Positions 1 to 11,401 are shown, numbered from the stretch's first letter. The stretch is 64,000 nt of DNA from Cylindrobasidium torrendii FP15055 ss-10 (GCA_000934385.1 KN880436.1:283870-347869), one strand, 5' to 3'. The notes: generated from the letters alone by a model not told the origin. Numbers and translations: made by a program.

Positions 1-1
1 G

Positions 2-745
2 ATTCATCGACTTTCTATAGCAGAGATGGGCGACACCACCGCTCTAAAACGCGCTTTCGAGATTCCTAGCCTCGAAGAGATCGAGGTTTGGCCTCCGTGG
101 AGCCATCGTGGATTTACTACAATTACCTCTGGACAGAACCTACGCCGCCTCACTGTCTATGGAAGACCGGAGTTCTCCAACATTTGTTGCCCGGGGCTAC
201 GAATGTTGACTATAGTCGACAACTTTAATCCACTGTCGACTAGTCTGCCAATATTCCTGGAAAATACCCAAGTTGACACCCTCATATTGGAGTGGGACTC
301 TGGCTTGCCCTTTCTACTCACTGCCAATCCTGAGCGCCCAATGGAAACCCTTTCCGCGAGTTTAATAGCATGCTCTGAACGACTATCTATCCTCTCAACC
401 CACATACATACAGCATTCGCAAGCGACTTCTACGCTAGCCTCACCCTCGACTCGTTGAGCACGGCGCCGCTACTGGCTCCAAACTTGACGGAACTCTATC
501 TGTGCGACGACTCTACGATGCCCGCGCCATCGTCGTTCAACTCTACAGAAGTAGTGCGCATGGTGGAGTCGCGGCCGAAGCTTCGCCAGCTCGGGCTCTG
601 CGCAGTGAGGTCGGAGGTGTCAGTCGAAGAGCGGGAAGTTATTCATGCGTTGAAGGAAATAGAAGTGGACCGGCCGGAGTTGACTCTGGCTGTACATTGG
701 GGTTACAGATGGACAAATGTGATGTACAATTGCGTACGTACTTAG
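2..745 (+). CDS. F-box family protein, C-terminal part (5' end outside window)
   Basis: The reading frame is open from base 2, so the gene begins left of the window. The 248 visible residues are leucine-rich repeat-like and close with HWGYRWTN. Two complete paralogues in this window (42575-44280 and 44597-46314) end HWGYMWTN and HWGYMWIN, which identifies this as the same Agaricomycete F-box/LRR family. In those relatives the N terminus holds a coiled coil and an F-box, which would recruit the protein to an SCF ubiquitin ligase; that half is not visible here. Other shared landmarks are a segment with S-LP-FL-TQV and a C-terminal REL-LC-like strip. Substrate unknown. Family assignment is firm; function is inferred from the family. 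Confidence 0.8.
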   Translation: MHRLSIAEMGDTTALKRAFEIPSLEEIEVWPPWSHRGFTTITSGQNLRRLTVYGRPEFSNICCPGLRMLTIVDNFNPLSTSLPIFLENTQVDTLILEWDSGLPFLLTANPERPMETLSASLIACSERLSILSTHIHTAFASDFYASLTLDSLSTAPLLAPNLTELYLCDDSTMPAPSSFNSTEVVRMVESRPKLRQLGLCAVRSEVSVEEREVIHALKEIEVDRPELTLAVHWGYRWTNVMYNCVRT

Positions 746-1016
746 CTGCAAACCAATCTCAGAGCGCTCGAGTTCAGCACTCAAGTACTCGTGGACGCGA
801 CTGGAAAATTAAAGCAACACAGTTTCCCAATGTTCAGAAGATGTAATCATAGTGAAATCTATTGCCTCAGAAGTCCAATGCAGAATGCGCCAACGTAGGA
901 TTCCATGAACCTGCGGCTTGAGCGCCTTGAACGTTATTCCAGACATGGTCCATTATGCTGATCGGGATGAATTCAATAATCTTGGACTTTGACGACTACG
1001 ACTTGTTATTCACTAT

Positions 1017-1927
1017 ATGCCCTCCCTTTTCCCGACGCGCGACGCAAGGCTCCCGCAAACTCAATCGCTACTCATTTGCGGGCCTTTTCATCCATCCGCT
1101 CCCATACACTATGTGCTTTCGGCCATCTCAGAGGACAAACGCGATCGAGACGCGTTATTCATTACATCGTCTCGCGAGCGAATGGCTACCGCTATGAAGG
1201 AATACCGCGATAGCTGGATTGAAGAAAATGGTACTCACGGACGAGTTGGCATGGACGCAGCGCGAGTGCGAATGTTGTGCGTGATTTGCCCCGCATCTGT
1301 TAACTTGTGCAGACCTTTTGACCCGCTTAGCTTCCCGCCCACACCGACACATTTCTCATTGCTTAATGCATGCTTGGAAATCGCGAAACCTTCACCAGGA
1401 GAGAGGAAACTGCAAGGCAAGACTACTTTGGATAGCCCACCGCTGGTCGTGGTCCTGCATGAACTGTCTGCATATTTCATGAACGCGTGCGTTTCTATCC
1501 TTCATACAATGCGGGTTCTGATTCATTACAGAGACCCTCAAACAAACACGGTTTCTGCATTTCTTGCCCTGGTCACATCAGCAATGTCCGCAATAGCTCA
1601 AATGGCACCAGACGATACCATCCCGGTCGTCCTATTCGACTCACACCTCGATGCCCTCAAGACCCCAATCACAAAACCCGCAGCCTTTGGAGGAGAGTCC
1701 ACGACGACCTATTTGGATGCAGTGCCGCTCATAGAGAAATTCTTCCACGCTAGGGCTATCGTTCGGCAAGGTGCGTTTATTGACCACTGCGCAAATTAAT
1801 CTCACAGCTAGGTATAGAAGGATGCAACTTTTATATACGAGTCGTTGAAAACCAGGCCCCTTCGGCAGAGTATGTATGGCAGGAGCACCGCGACGAACGG
1901 GGAAGGGTGTCGTTTGGATGGCCATGA
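1017..1927 (+). CDS. putative RecA-fold protein resembling SWSAP1
   Basis: Two exons, 1017-1770 and 1812-1927 (41-nt intron), give 289 aa. The start at 1017 is the first ATG giving a sensible N terminus; an upstream exon cannot be excluded. The N terminus reads QSLLICGPFHPSAP, which sits where a Walker A loop would be but lacks GKT/S. A hydrophobic strand LVVVLHELSAYF resembles the Walker B region of SWSAP1/Shu-type proteins, which act with a SWIM partner in Rad51-dependent recombination. A later strand is IPVVLFDSHLDAL. The second exon adds YIRVVENQAPSAEYVW. The gene assignment is reasonable; the SWSAP1 link is a pattern impression only. The loss of the P-loop lysine suggests it would not hydrolyse ATP. 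Confidence 0.55.
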
Positions 1928-2051
1928 GGCCAAGGAGCGCTGCCTTGAATTCATGATAGGCGCCGAGGTCCCCTTCCCTGCAATCACTAGTCATCCCTCG
2001 CTGTTGAGCTGTCGAGCTGTGCGTACAGCCTTCCACCTATTTCACGCCCAG

Positions 2052-2062
2052 CACATATATAT
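2052..2062 (+). promoter_or_regulatory. TATA-like element upstream of the kinase gene
   Basis: The run catatatatac lies about 60 nt before the ATG at 2123, a usual spacing for a fungal TATA box. No other element was recognised. Confidence 0.35.
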
Positions 2063-2122
2063 ACCACAGCCCAAGACGGACCACTGACTTCTCCCACTCC
2101 TACCGAATTCTACATCCTCAAG

Positions 2123-4047
2123 ATGGGCACTGGAACAACGATTGCAATGTCGCTAGGCAAGTCGACTGCACAGATACTCGCCGAATTCTCCCCCGTACCT
2201 GGCCTAGGATTGGCTTGTGATGCGCTCTGCGCGATTCTCGAGATCTGTGAGGGAATCAGGGTCAACCGGTGCGCCTCACGCCACCATCGCATCTCGCCGC
2301 GCTCACCAATTGGAAAGTTCTTCCGCAAAGCATCTTCGAGACCGGTGCCATGAACTTCTCATCGACCTGCGCGATGCAACAAGGAATGCCCCGAGAAGCA
2401 TGGCTGATGCCATACAGTCTGTTGAGGAGTACGCTACCCGGCTTGCGACCTTACATTGGTACTGAGCGTATCTATAGCTGCCTGACGGGCATTCAGACTG
2501 AACTACACGGTTGGGCCATGTTGACAATCGTAGACTCCGTTCTGCGGTACGAGGAGATGAGCAAGGCTATTGAAAGGAACCTCCAGAAGATCAAGGATTG
2601 CATTCTCAAGTTCCAGGTATGTGACCGCCTGCTACGAGGGCCTCGAATTCTCACACGATGTGAAAGCTTTCTTCGCATGTCAACATACAACGATGGCAGG
2701 AAGACTTCGAGATATCCCATAGGAGCGACCAGCACGACCTGAACGTCATTCTCAGGGACATTCAGTTGGACACGAAAGAAATAAACCACAGCACGCGCGA
2801 AAACACAGAAGCGTTGAGACAGCTAATGACCATGCTCCAGGAGGTCAGTTCCATCCATCGAGTGAAGCTTTCAATATGTTCATAGCTTGCAGCATATGTA
2901 CAAAAATCAGCAAGATTCCGAGCGGGCCCACATGGACCTATCCAACAATCTGTTCAAGATTCAGGAAGAGTCGAGGGAACTTCTCCCCAATATGCACTTC
3001 AAGTCAGGAGAGGTGCGCAAGCTCACATCGCTTCCTACACGCGGAACGCCCAGCATGGATATCTACGAGGGGCTGTACTTGGGTAACCAGAAAGTGGCGT
3101 TGAAAATGCTGCGTATGGTGAACACAGACGATAAATCCCTCAGGGTGTGTGATCTCCTGCTACTCTCCATATGTATCCTAAGACTTAACGCATGTTCCAG
3201 AGATTCAAACGAGAAGCTAAGATTTGGAAGGAAGTGTATGCGAAGGACGGGGGGAAATACATCCTACCCTTTTATGGCTTCGGGCAGAACGACCAAGAAC
3301 CATATCCGTGCGCATCTTATAATATCGAATCGCACTAGGCTGACATGGCTCAGTTTCATGGTGACGCCCTGGGCAGATGGCGGGAACGCCATCGAGTATG
3401 TGAAGACCCATCAGCTCGAGAGACAATCGTATACTCGAATTCTTGGTGCTATTGGCAAAGGCCTGCGCGTCCTTCACCGCATGAACATCGTCCATGGTGA
3501 CATCAGGGCGCAGAACGTTGCTATGGACCGACAAGGTAACCCTCGCATTGCAGATTTTGGTCTCGCTCAAGTGCGCTTTTTTTTACGATGCTTGGGATGC
3601 CTAGGTGCTAAACAAAGACAACAGATTATCGAGGATATCACCGGCGCTTCACTCACGCAAAGCAAGGGCCTTGAGTCTTCCTACCGATGGTTCGCCCCGG
3701 AGGTATGCGGGGAAGGGGACGGAAAGCTGACCACACACTCGGACGTCTATGCGTACGGTATGACAATCCTCGAGGTGTGTAGGTCATTGTTCTTTCTCTT
3801 ATAGTGATTGACAGTTTAGCAGCTCCTCACGCACACCCACCCATACGGCGAAATCAAACAGACCTCGACAGTCATTGTGAGAGTCGCAATGGGCGAGATT
3901 CCAGCGCGTCCGCAAGCACCAGAGGTGCTCGCGCGCGGCTTGGATGACGAAAGGTGGAATGTTCTCAAAGTATGCTGGAGCCGGGCGCCTGAACATCGGC
4001 CGTCTGTTGATATGGTTCTGCTCACTCTTGGAGCACTCTCTGAGTGA
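2123..4047 (+). CDS. MLKL-NTD-like helical bundle plus protein kinase
   Basis: Nine exons: 2123-2268, 2318-2428, 2478-2616, 2700-2843, 2893-3144, 3201-3307, 3354-3570, 3625-3774, 3823-4047, giving 496 aa. Residues 1-180 form the helical domain typical of basidiomycete kinases annotated with an MLKL N-terminal-like bundle (PVPGLGLACDAL; HLRDRCHELL; later helices ending EALRQLMTMLQE). From about residue 215 there is a kinase domain with the ATP lysine in KVALKML, catalytic loop VHGDIRAQN (HGD instead of HRD), ADFGLAQ, RWFAPE, and a C-lobe ending near HRPSVDMVL. All key residues are present, so catalysis is plausible. In animals and plants such bundles attach to membranes and execute cell death; that role here is inference. 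The second intron is the weakest join: its donor could be 2429 or 2459. Confidence 0.88.
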
Positions 4048-4617
4048 TGTCCTCCCTCCCTTGTTCGATGGGCCCATGTATCCGGCGGTCGACAATGACG
4101 ATCGCATATCATATTGGAAAGTTTGCCCTCGAATTCCGTTGCAGTTCTCGATGGACGTTCTTGATACCATACAGATGTTTCTACGACACATGTTGTACTC
4201 GGAATATCTTCTATACACAGGAAATAATTAGCTGGGTTTCCAAGTTGTCTATGTGCCACTGTCGACCTAGTCTCCTGCAGCCTGCTTGTAAGCAAAACGC
4301 CGGATCTCTTACTCGAATACGCGTTCTCCTTCCCGAGGCCCGTTCCTTGCGCTACGAAGGTTTCGGGCCCGCGTGCATTAGAGCAAGTTGCATTAGCTAG
4401 ATGCCATCGTGAGAGGCCATAGACCAAGCCGAACGTTTGGGACCAGTACAATGGATAATAGCGGAGGGAGGCTTTCAAATATTGCAGTTTAACAACACTA
4501 ATACAGCATGGAAAGCATAGGGAAATAGCACAATAGAAAGAAAGAGGTCTGTAGCACGACATGAACTCAGAGACTAGGTAAAGAGCACGATACGCACTAG
4601 ATTTCGAACTGGATATT
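4048..4617. other. intergenic, convergent 3' flanks
   Basis: Space between the kinase stop and the converging PHD gene stop. No conserved frame was recognised; the long minus-strand frame through here is antisense to kinase exons. Confidence 0.6.
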
Positions 4618-5055
4618 CTAACGTGACAGTCTGCACTCCTTGCAGAACCATGCGCCCTTGGGTGCCCTCGACATCTTGAGACACGATAGATGGAACCACT
4701 CGCGGTGACAGGCGGCACCATCGCATCCTATCATTTCCCCGTCGCCCTCAGATTCGCAGTAGCAGTACTTCTTATCCGAGCTGTCTTCATCGTGTTCGTC
4801 CCCTTCTCTCTTCACGATGGAGTCTCTTTCGACGTCGCTACTACTACTGCTGGCTGTGATGCTTGCAGTTGTTGAATTTCCTGGAGAGGACACCTTCGGC
4901 GTGATTGGTTGTGGGAGAGAAGGGTGCCGCGACGTCAGCGGGGGAATGTTGGAGTAGTAGGTCGCCATACGCTGATCACGGTCGATCGTGTTTGGCGGTG
5001 GGGTAGAAGAGGTGGCTGGCTTTGCAGCTTTGCTCGTCTTTGTGGAAGCAGCCAT
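4618..5055 (-). CDS. small ING-type PHD finger protein
   Basis: A single 145-aa frame. Residues 1-90 are Ser/Thr/Pro-rich and probably disordered. Residues 96-145 form a C4HC3 PHD finger: KYCYCESEGDGEMIGCDG, then a C-x4-H-x2-W/F-H-x2-C stretch, closing WFCKECR. The spacing and the GEMIGCD motif match ING-family PHD fingers, which bind histone H3 trimethylated at lysine 4 and bring HAT or HDAC complexes to promoters. The ING N-terminal coiled domain is absent, and the next minus-strand gene ends only 230 nt upstream of this ATG, leaving no room for it. It could be a stand-alone chromatin reader or a truncated ING. Domain call firm; cellular role inferred. Confidence 0.85.
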   Translation of the reverse strand: MAASTKTSKAAKPATSSTPPPNTIDRDQRMATYYSNIPPLTSRHPSLPQPITPKVSSPGNSTTASITASSSSSDVERDSIVKREGDEHDEDSSDKKYCYCESEGDGEMIGCDGAACHREWFHLSCLKMSRAPKGAWFCKECRLSR

Positions 5056-5282
5056 AGGTTCACTGCGGTTTCCAAAGACCGCAGGAAAGCCAAGATGATG
5101 GTAAAAAGCTGGGAATTCAAAGCGTCAACCCGCCCATCATACGCGATCGGTGTCATTCGGAAAATGCCGAGAATCAGGCATAGAATGCAAAGTGGAATTT
5201 GAAAGTGCCACTGGACAAGTTTATGGCCCTCGATGCGGACCTCCTTTTGGCCTGATGAAAGTGAAGTATTTAATTATTGACT

Positions 5283-6675
5283 CTACCGACTAAACCTATG
5301 CAGGTAACTGTCCGGAAGACAGCTCGCTCGACCCGACATGCGATGTACTTTCATCTCTCCAGCTTCACAGACAAAAGACAGTCTTACATCTCGTCCATGA
5401 GTCAGAACTACATCCTTGATGTTCTGTAATGCACTTTCTAGTCTGCTAAAGTCCTGCGCAGATGACGCAGGCGCCAGATCCTTGACTTCGTCCACCGAGC
5501 GTTTCTCAACCTTCGAAAACTTCCCAAAATGGTGCAGCCCAAGTATGTGGTTCGGTGTACCAGTCAAAGACAGTTGGGTGTACGGCCTTTGCCAATTGAA
5601 CGGTCTGCGTGAATCGGTGTAAAATGTGGTCAACTCGATGAGTGCTGACTGTGGCACCACTTTACCCTCATGATGGATCACAAGCGGGCGACCATCATGA
5701 AGCGGAACACTGGTCTTCTCTCTAAGTCGAACATTCGCGAGTCTTTCCGTAAGAGCGTCGACCTCGTCGTCCACCGTCGACGAAGATGGAAAGCAAGCAT
5801 CGACCTGGAATCGTACGACCATGTTTAGCTGTCCAAGTGTCTGGGTCAGAATATAAGCAAATAGTCGAGCACGGAGAGGACCGAGTTCATTCACATAGTT
5901 GACAATTCTATGATACCCAGATGTTCCTTCACAGCCCTTCACAACCTCCGTTGTGGCCTTCTCAAAATTGAGTCCCCAGGATCTAGGCTGTTCCTTTGTT
6001 CGGGCCTCCCAGCGGTTGAGAAGAACAGTGGAATCACCCGCAAGTTGGGCATCGATACGGAAGGGTGGACATGACTGAGGTTCCCTGATCCAGCTGAGAA
6101 GTTTAGCCAGGCAGTTTCGGTTCGAAATGATATCCACGGAAGGCCAGTCGAAGTCCGGGGTCATCTCATCGACTGCAATCAAGGCGGGGAGTAAAGGTTG
6201 GAAAGGTACGATAAAACCAGCTTGGTCGACCACGATAAAACCATCGTCCTGCGCGACAGTGAATGGGGCAGCCCTGTCAGTCCATTCCGGAGGTGATCCT
6301 GGGTACGGTCATGAATAAAGCAGAAATATCGCATCGACCGTTCAACTCACCTGGAACCAACATTGAGGGATTTTCTGGAGTAGCGTCGAGCATCCAATGG
6401 TAAGATCCCATGTATTTGACGTTTTCGACCTCGGCGGCCTCATTGTTCTCATTGAGCTCCTGGGGTACGGAAAGGGTCTCAAGTGGTAGAGATTGAAGCC
6501 CTTCCAAGAGCGATCTGTCGAAGGACGCGGAGGATGCGTTGAATTGCGTCGGCAATGCCCCGCCGCGTCCGCGTTGAAATCGACCGCGCCATGGCGTCGA
6601 TCTCGCAGTCCCTCTCCCGCGCCCATTGTTGACATTAGAGGCGGATACACGCGATGGTCTCCAGATTGAGGCCAT
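5283..6675 (-). CDS. conserved fungal protein, possible DXO/RAI1-like
   Basis: Two exons, 6675-6351 and 6298-5283, separated by a 52-nt intron; 446 aa. The start MASIWRP at 6675 is the first true ATG of the frame. Residues 1-60 are Arg/Gly-rich. The core contains the strip VKYMGSYHWM, then MLVPGSPPEW across the splice and FIVVDQAGFIVPFQPLLP. After that comes ISNRNCLAKLLSWI followed by FRIDAQLAG and a WGLNFEKATTE segment. This order is found in a fungal family that is often mislabelled in databases as a geranylgeranyl diphosphate synthase. The NRN-L-KLL plus FRID arrangement recalls the DXO/RAI1 decapping-nuclease fold, but I cannot confirm the metal ligands. It shares a 285-bp divergent promoter region with SKI2. 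Confidence 0.8.
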
Positions 6676-6960
6676 GCTGGAGAAAGGATAGAGTTGGAAA
6701 GAATAGACGCCCACTCATGTCGTAATTTTCTCGCGGTCCGACCGGCACATGGACTGAACTTCTGGATACAATTCACCTGGACGAGCGAGAAAGAGCTGCT
6801 TGTACAACACTGTAGTTTTTGTGTAGTACAGCCAGTTGACTGCTACATAGCTTGCGGGAAACTTGGGCAGCTATATGATGGAGGTGCATGGCTGACCTGT
6901 GGCTGACATCACGAATTCTGATCTATGTGCACGATTGAATCTTGTTTCTACGCGTCCATC
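6676..6960. promoter_or_regulatory. divergent promoter region, DXO-like gene and SKI2
   Basis: 285 bp separate the two ATGs, which point away from each other, so both genes must be driven from here. No clear TATA box was seen. Confidence 0.5.
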
Positions 6961-9900
6961 ATGGACCACCTCTCCCTGGTCGAGCGCGTCTTGCGCGCGT
7001 CTCCGGAGAATGCAGACTCAATAATGGAAGAACTTCGTTTGGCAAATCCTCCTTCACGCGAGCAAATATTTGCGGATATCGAGGACAAGATTTTGACCCC
7101 GCAAGACCGACTACCGTCACACTGGTTGCCGCACTATCAACTGTACGCAGCCTCCGAGAGTGCTGACATCCGCTGAAATGGATAGGCACTGGAATGAACA
7201 GGTAGATATTCCAAAGCTCATTCCACAAGAACCTTCGGCGGCACCAACAAGCTTGTCATTCGTAAGGACTGGGTTGGATGGGAGGGTCACTGGTTATACT
7301 GAGGTGCGCCTTCACAATGACGTGTGAAAAGCTCTCAATAGGCATCAAAGACACCCAATCCCCGGGTTCTAAGCGGTGTCACCTCGACATCCCTCGAGCG
7401 CGCACCAGGACCTAGTACGAGCTTTGTGCGCGGCAAAGCAGGCCATGTACCTTTCTGGCCTGGTGGCTTGGACGACGTACTCCTGAATTTCGACGCCTCA
7501 CAAGATGCGGGAATCGAGCCTAAGAAGGGTCTAAGGACAATCCCTCCCGGATTTAGTAGAGGTTTACGATTGCCCGGCGATGAGGCAGAGGACGCGGCAT
7601 TGTTGGATTTGGACGATGTAAACGAGCAGAGGGCGCAAGAAAGCGACTTGGATGATGAGGTGCGCCTGGGTGTTTGCTTTCCATATCCTGCCTAACTTGA
7701 TCCATCTTAGCCCGTCATTGACCTTGAAGCCGGTGAATTACCCGTCAGCCAGGGCAACGACATTGATGACCTATTGCCTACTACGGTTGGTCTCACACTC
7801 TAACATGACTTTCGAGGCTCACCCAGATATACAGAGATCGCATCTACGACCTGCACAAGCACCCAAACGAACGCGCCGGCCAAAGATACAGAAACGTGAC
7901 TGGGCCCATGTCATTGACGTGAACACCCCACTCAAAAACTTCCACGAACTGGTGCCCGACATGGCGCATAAATACCCCTTTGAACTTGATACATTCCAGA
8001 AGCACGCCGTCTATCATCTCGAGATGGGGAACTCCGTTTTTGTCGCAGCACACACTTCTGCTGGAAAGACCGTCGTTGCCGAATATGCCATCGCACTCGC
8101 AGAGAAACATATGACCCGTGCAATTTACACTTCCCCCATCAAAGCTTTGTCCAACCAAAAGTTTAGAGATTTCAAGCAAACATTCACCGCCAACTCCGTT
8201 GGCATCCTCACTGGCGATGTCCAAATCAACCCTGAGGCGCCTTGCTTGATCATGACCACCGAAATTCTTCGTAGTATGCTTTACAAAGGAGCAGACCTTA
8301 TTCGTGATGTCGAGTTTGTGATCTTCGATGAGGTGCACTATGTCAACGACGCGGAACGCGGTGTGGTCTGGGAAGAGGTTATTATCATGCTGCCCGACCA
8401 TGTCAATATTATCCTGTTGTCCGCAACTGTACCTAATACGAGGGAATTCGCGGACTGGGTTGGGTATGCATTCATTTATACTTGTTCTCGTCTTGCTGAA
8501 GCTATTTTAGACGCACGAAGAAGAAAGACATCTATGTTATTTCGACTGCCCAACGCCCTGTTCCACTCGAGCATTACCTTTGGGCAAACCGTGCGATGTT
8601 CAAGATTGTTGACTCCCAAAGAAACTTTCTGGGCGGCGGGTGAGGAGCCTTGTTTCCTTTTAATGAACCTATGCTAATGACGGTACAGATACAAAGATGC
8701 AAGTGATGCGCTTCGCAGAAAACAGGACAAGGAGCGCGAAGCCGCTGGGCTACTGCCGTACCAACGAGGTGGTGCCCGGGGTGGTGCCCGTGGTGCTCCT
8801 CGCGGTGGACGGGGAGCATCGGGACCTCCTGCGCGCGGTGGACGCGGGGGAGGTACTTTCCGCACTGGAAACAGTGGATTGGACAAAAATCTCTATGTAC
8901 ATCTTCTCAATCACCTCAAGAAGACAAACCTTCTACCGACTGTGGTCTTTACGCTATCCAAGAAGCGCTGCGAGGAAAATGCTGGGACATTGACGAACCA
9001 AGATTTGTGCACATCGGGGGAGAAGAGTGAAATACATGTCGCCATCGAGAAGGCACTCTCGCGCCTGAAAGGTATCTGCCGTTCATCGTTTCTGTGACTC
9101 GCAAGATTGAACAATGAATAGGCTCGGATAAAAAGCTACCACAGATAACTCGGATGCGGGACCTGCTCACTCGCGGTATTGGTATTCACCATGGCGGCCT
9201 TCTGCCCCTCGTCAAAGAGCTTGTTGAAATTCTTTTTGCTCGTGGTCTCGTCAAGATATTATTCGCAACAGAAACCTTCGCTATGGTGAGGCTAGGCTTC
9301 TCCTCGCCTAACTAGTACTCATCGACCATCTGCAAGGGTGTAAACATGCCCGCCAAATGTGTCGTCTTTTCAAGCATGCGCAAGCACGACGGGAAGGGCT
9401 TCAGGGATATCATCCCAGGAGAATACACACAGATGGCTGGCCGTGCCGGTCGTCGAGGATTGGATCCAACGGGCACGGTCATTCTCGTGGTTGGCGACTC
9501 TTTGCCCGACGTCGGAGCGTTAAACACTATGATTCTCGGTGTACCCGGAAAGCTGTCCTCGCAGTTCAGGCTCACCTATAACATGATACTCAACCTCCTG
9601 CGTGTAGAGGCGCTCAAGGTCGAGGAGATGATCAAGCGTAGTTTCTCAGAGAATGCCTCTCAGAGGTTGCTACCGGAACAGCAAATACAGGTCATCGAGG
9701 TAATCTTTCGCTAGATCCAACTGAACTCGCTTCTAATACTCCTCGCAGAGCGAGAAACAGTTGGGGTCACTGGCTAAGCTGGACTGCGAAAAGTGCATCA
9801 CGGACATCGACCGCTACTACGATTTTTCCTCGGCGCTCGTTGAGTGCAAGGATACCATGATTGATATAGCGGTTGGACAACGACTTGGGCCAAAGCTGCT

Positions 9901-11401
9901 CCTTGGAGGCCGAGTCGTTGTCCTACGTGACCATGTACGTGCGATGCGTTTTCAGCGCAAGTGGATCTAATGCTTCGATAGCACTTCAAGACCAATAACC
10001 TGGCGGTGCTGCTGAAGGCGGCACCTGTTCAACCAACTGAGGCAGGGAAGATCAACAAGAAGAAGATGTACTACGTCCTGGCTATGGTTGATCAAGACAC
10101 GAAGAGCAGAAGACACGGTAAGTTCATTCTCCATATTTTCGAACACGGCACGCTGACCTCCTTCGAAAGATATTGACCCTCAGGCCGTCGTCCCACGATG
10201 GCCACCAAGTGTTGAATCTCTCCTCGTTGCCGACCCGGTGTATGAAGTTACCGCTGTCCCAGCGACGAGCATCACGTTTGTCACGAACCGTATCCTAAAG
10301 GTTGACGTTGAAGCCATTGTCGACCGCCACCTAATTTCGAGAATGAACCTGCTTCTGGGTTGGCTGCAGCAGCTGTCTCAGGAGTGGGCGGGAATAGGTG
10401 CAATTCCTGAGGTCGAATGGAGGAAGTTTGGAAAGACTTTAGAGTTCCAGGATGCATTGAAGGCTAGGGTTGGGGCAGTCGAGGCGGCGGAGTTGCTTGA
10501 CTGCATACATTGCCCAGATTTTGATGCGCATGTAAGTTACGTCTTACGAAGACGTGAAGACTGGAGGATGCTCATGAGGAATATAGTACGAGATGATACA
10601 CGCAGAGAAGGTGTTGCGCGCGAACATTGCGACCCTCAAGTTGGCAATCTCGGACCAGAACCTGGAGTTGATTCCGGATTATGAACAGCGCGTTGAGGTT
10701 CTGAAGGAACTCAAATTTATCGACGCGAATCAGACGGTTCTGCTCAAGGGCCGTGTGGCTTGCGAGGTGCATACAGGATGCGTATGTCTGGTTGCTTGAC
10801 TGATCCTGTTGCTTAGATCAACTCGGCAAATGAGCTCGTCCTCACCGAACTCATTCTAGAGAATACACTAGCAGCGTACGAGCCGGAGGAAGTCGTTGCA
10901 TTACTTTCGTGCTTCGTGTTCCAAGAGAAGACAGAAGTTGAGCCCGTGTTGACGCCGCGACTGGAGGTGGGACGTGATGCAATTCTGGCTATCAGCGACC
11001 GGGTTGGAAGGTTACAGGACAAGCATCGGGTCCCTATCGAGGACTTTAGGTCGAATCCCAAGTTTGGGCTCATGGAGGTCGTATACGAATGGGCCAAGGG
11101 AATGGTGTGTTGTTTTAGGTGCATAAAAAAAATTCCTGACAATCCTTTCTAGCCGTTCGAGCAGATTACGGCGTTGACAGATATCGCAGAGGGCACAATT
11201 GTGCGAGTAATTACGAGACTAGACGAGACGTGCAGGGAGGTGAGGGATGCGGCGCGTGTCATTGGCGACGCGGACCTGTTCAAGAAGATGGAGGAGGCGC
11301 AACTGAAGATTAAGCGGGACAGTGAGTGGATTTCACTGGTCTGTGGGGCTCAAACTGACTTGCGGATTCTAGTTGTATTCGCCGCGAGTCTGTATTTCTA
11401 G
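6961..11401 (+). CDS. SKI2: Ski2-type RNA helicase of the SKI complex
   Basis: Sixteen exons: 6961-7142, 7186-7303, 7342-7659, 7711-7785, 7835-8463, 8511-8639, 8689-9071, 9122-9285, 9337-9699, 9749-9934, 9982-10117, 10170-10531, 10587-10766, 10817-11104, 11153-11321, 11373-11401; 1236 aa, normal for Ski2. Helicase motifs: [10 protein letters not shown] (Q region), [14 protein letters not shown] (motif I), [13 protein letters not shown] (Ia), FDEVHYVND (DEVH box), LSATVPNT (III), [15 protein letters not shown] (V), [12 protein letters not shown] (VI). The C terminus has the DSHCT region ending [14 protein letters not shown], as in Ski2 rather than Mtr4. It feeds mRNA 3'-to-5' into the cytoplasmic exosome with Ski3/Ski8. 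An RGG-rich linker (residues about 460-500) lies between the helicase cores. Intron 2 is only 38 nt. Confidence 0.96.

Noticed and set aside
2459..2477. 19-nt intron in the kinase gene
   Set aside because: It would keep more of exon 2, but 19 nt is too short for normal splicing; a 49-nt intron from 2429 was used instead, with doubt recorded.
3816..4721. 301-codon minus frame
   Set aside because: Overlaps conserved kinase C-lobe exons and the PHD gene in another frame; composition is not protein-like.
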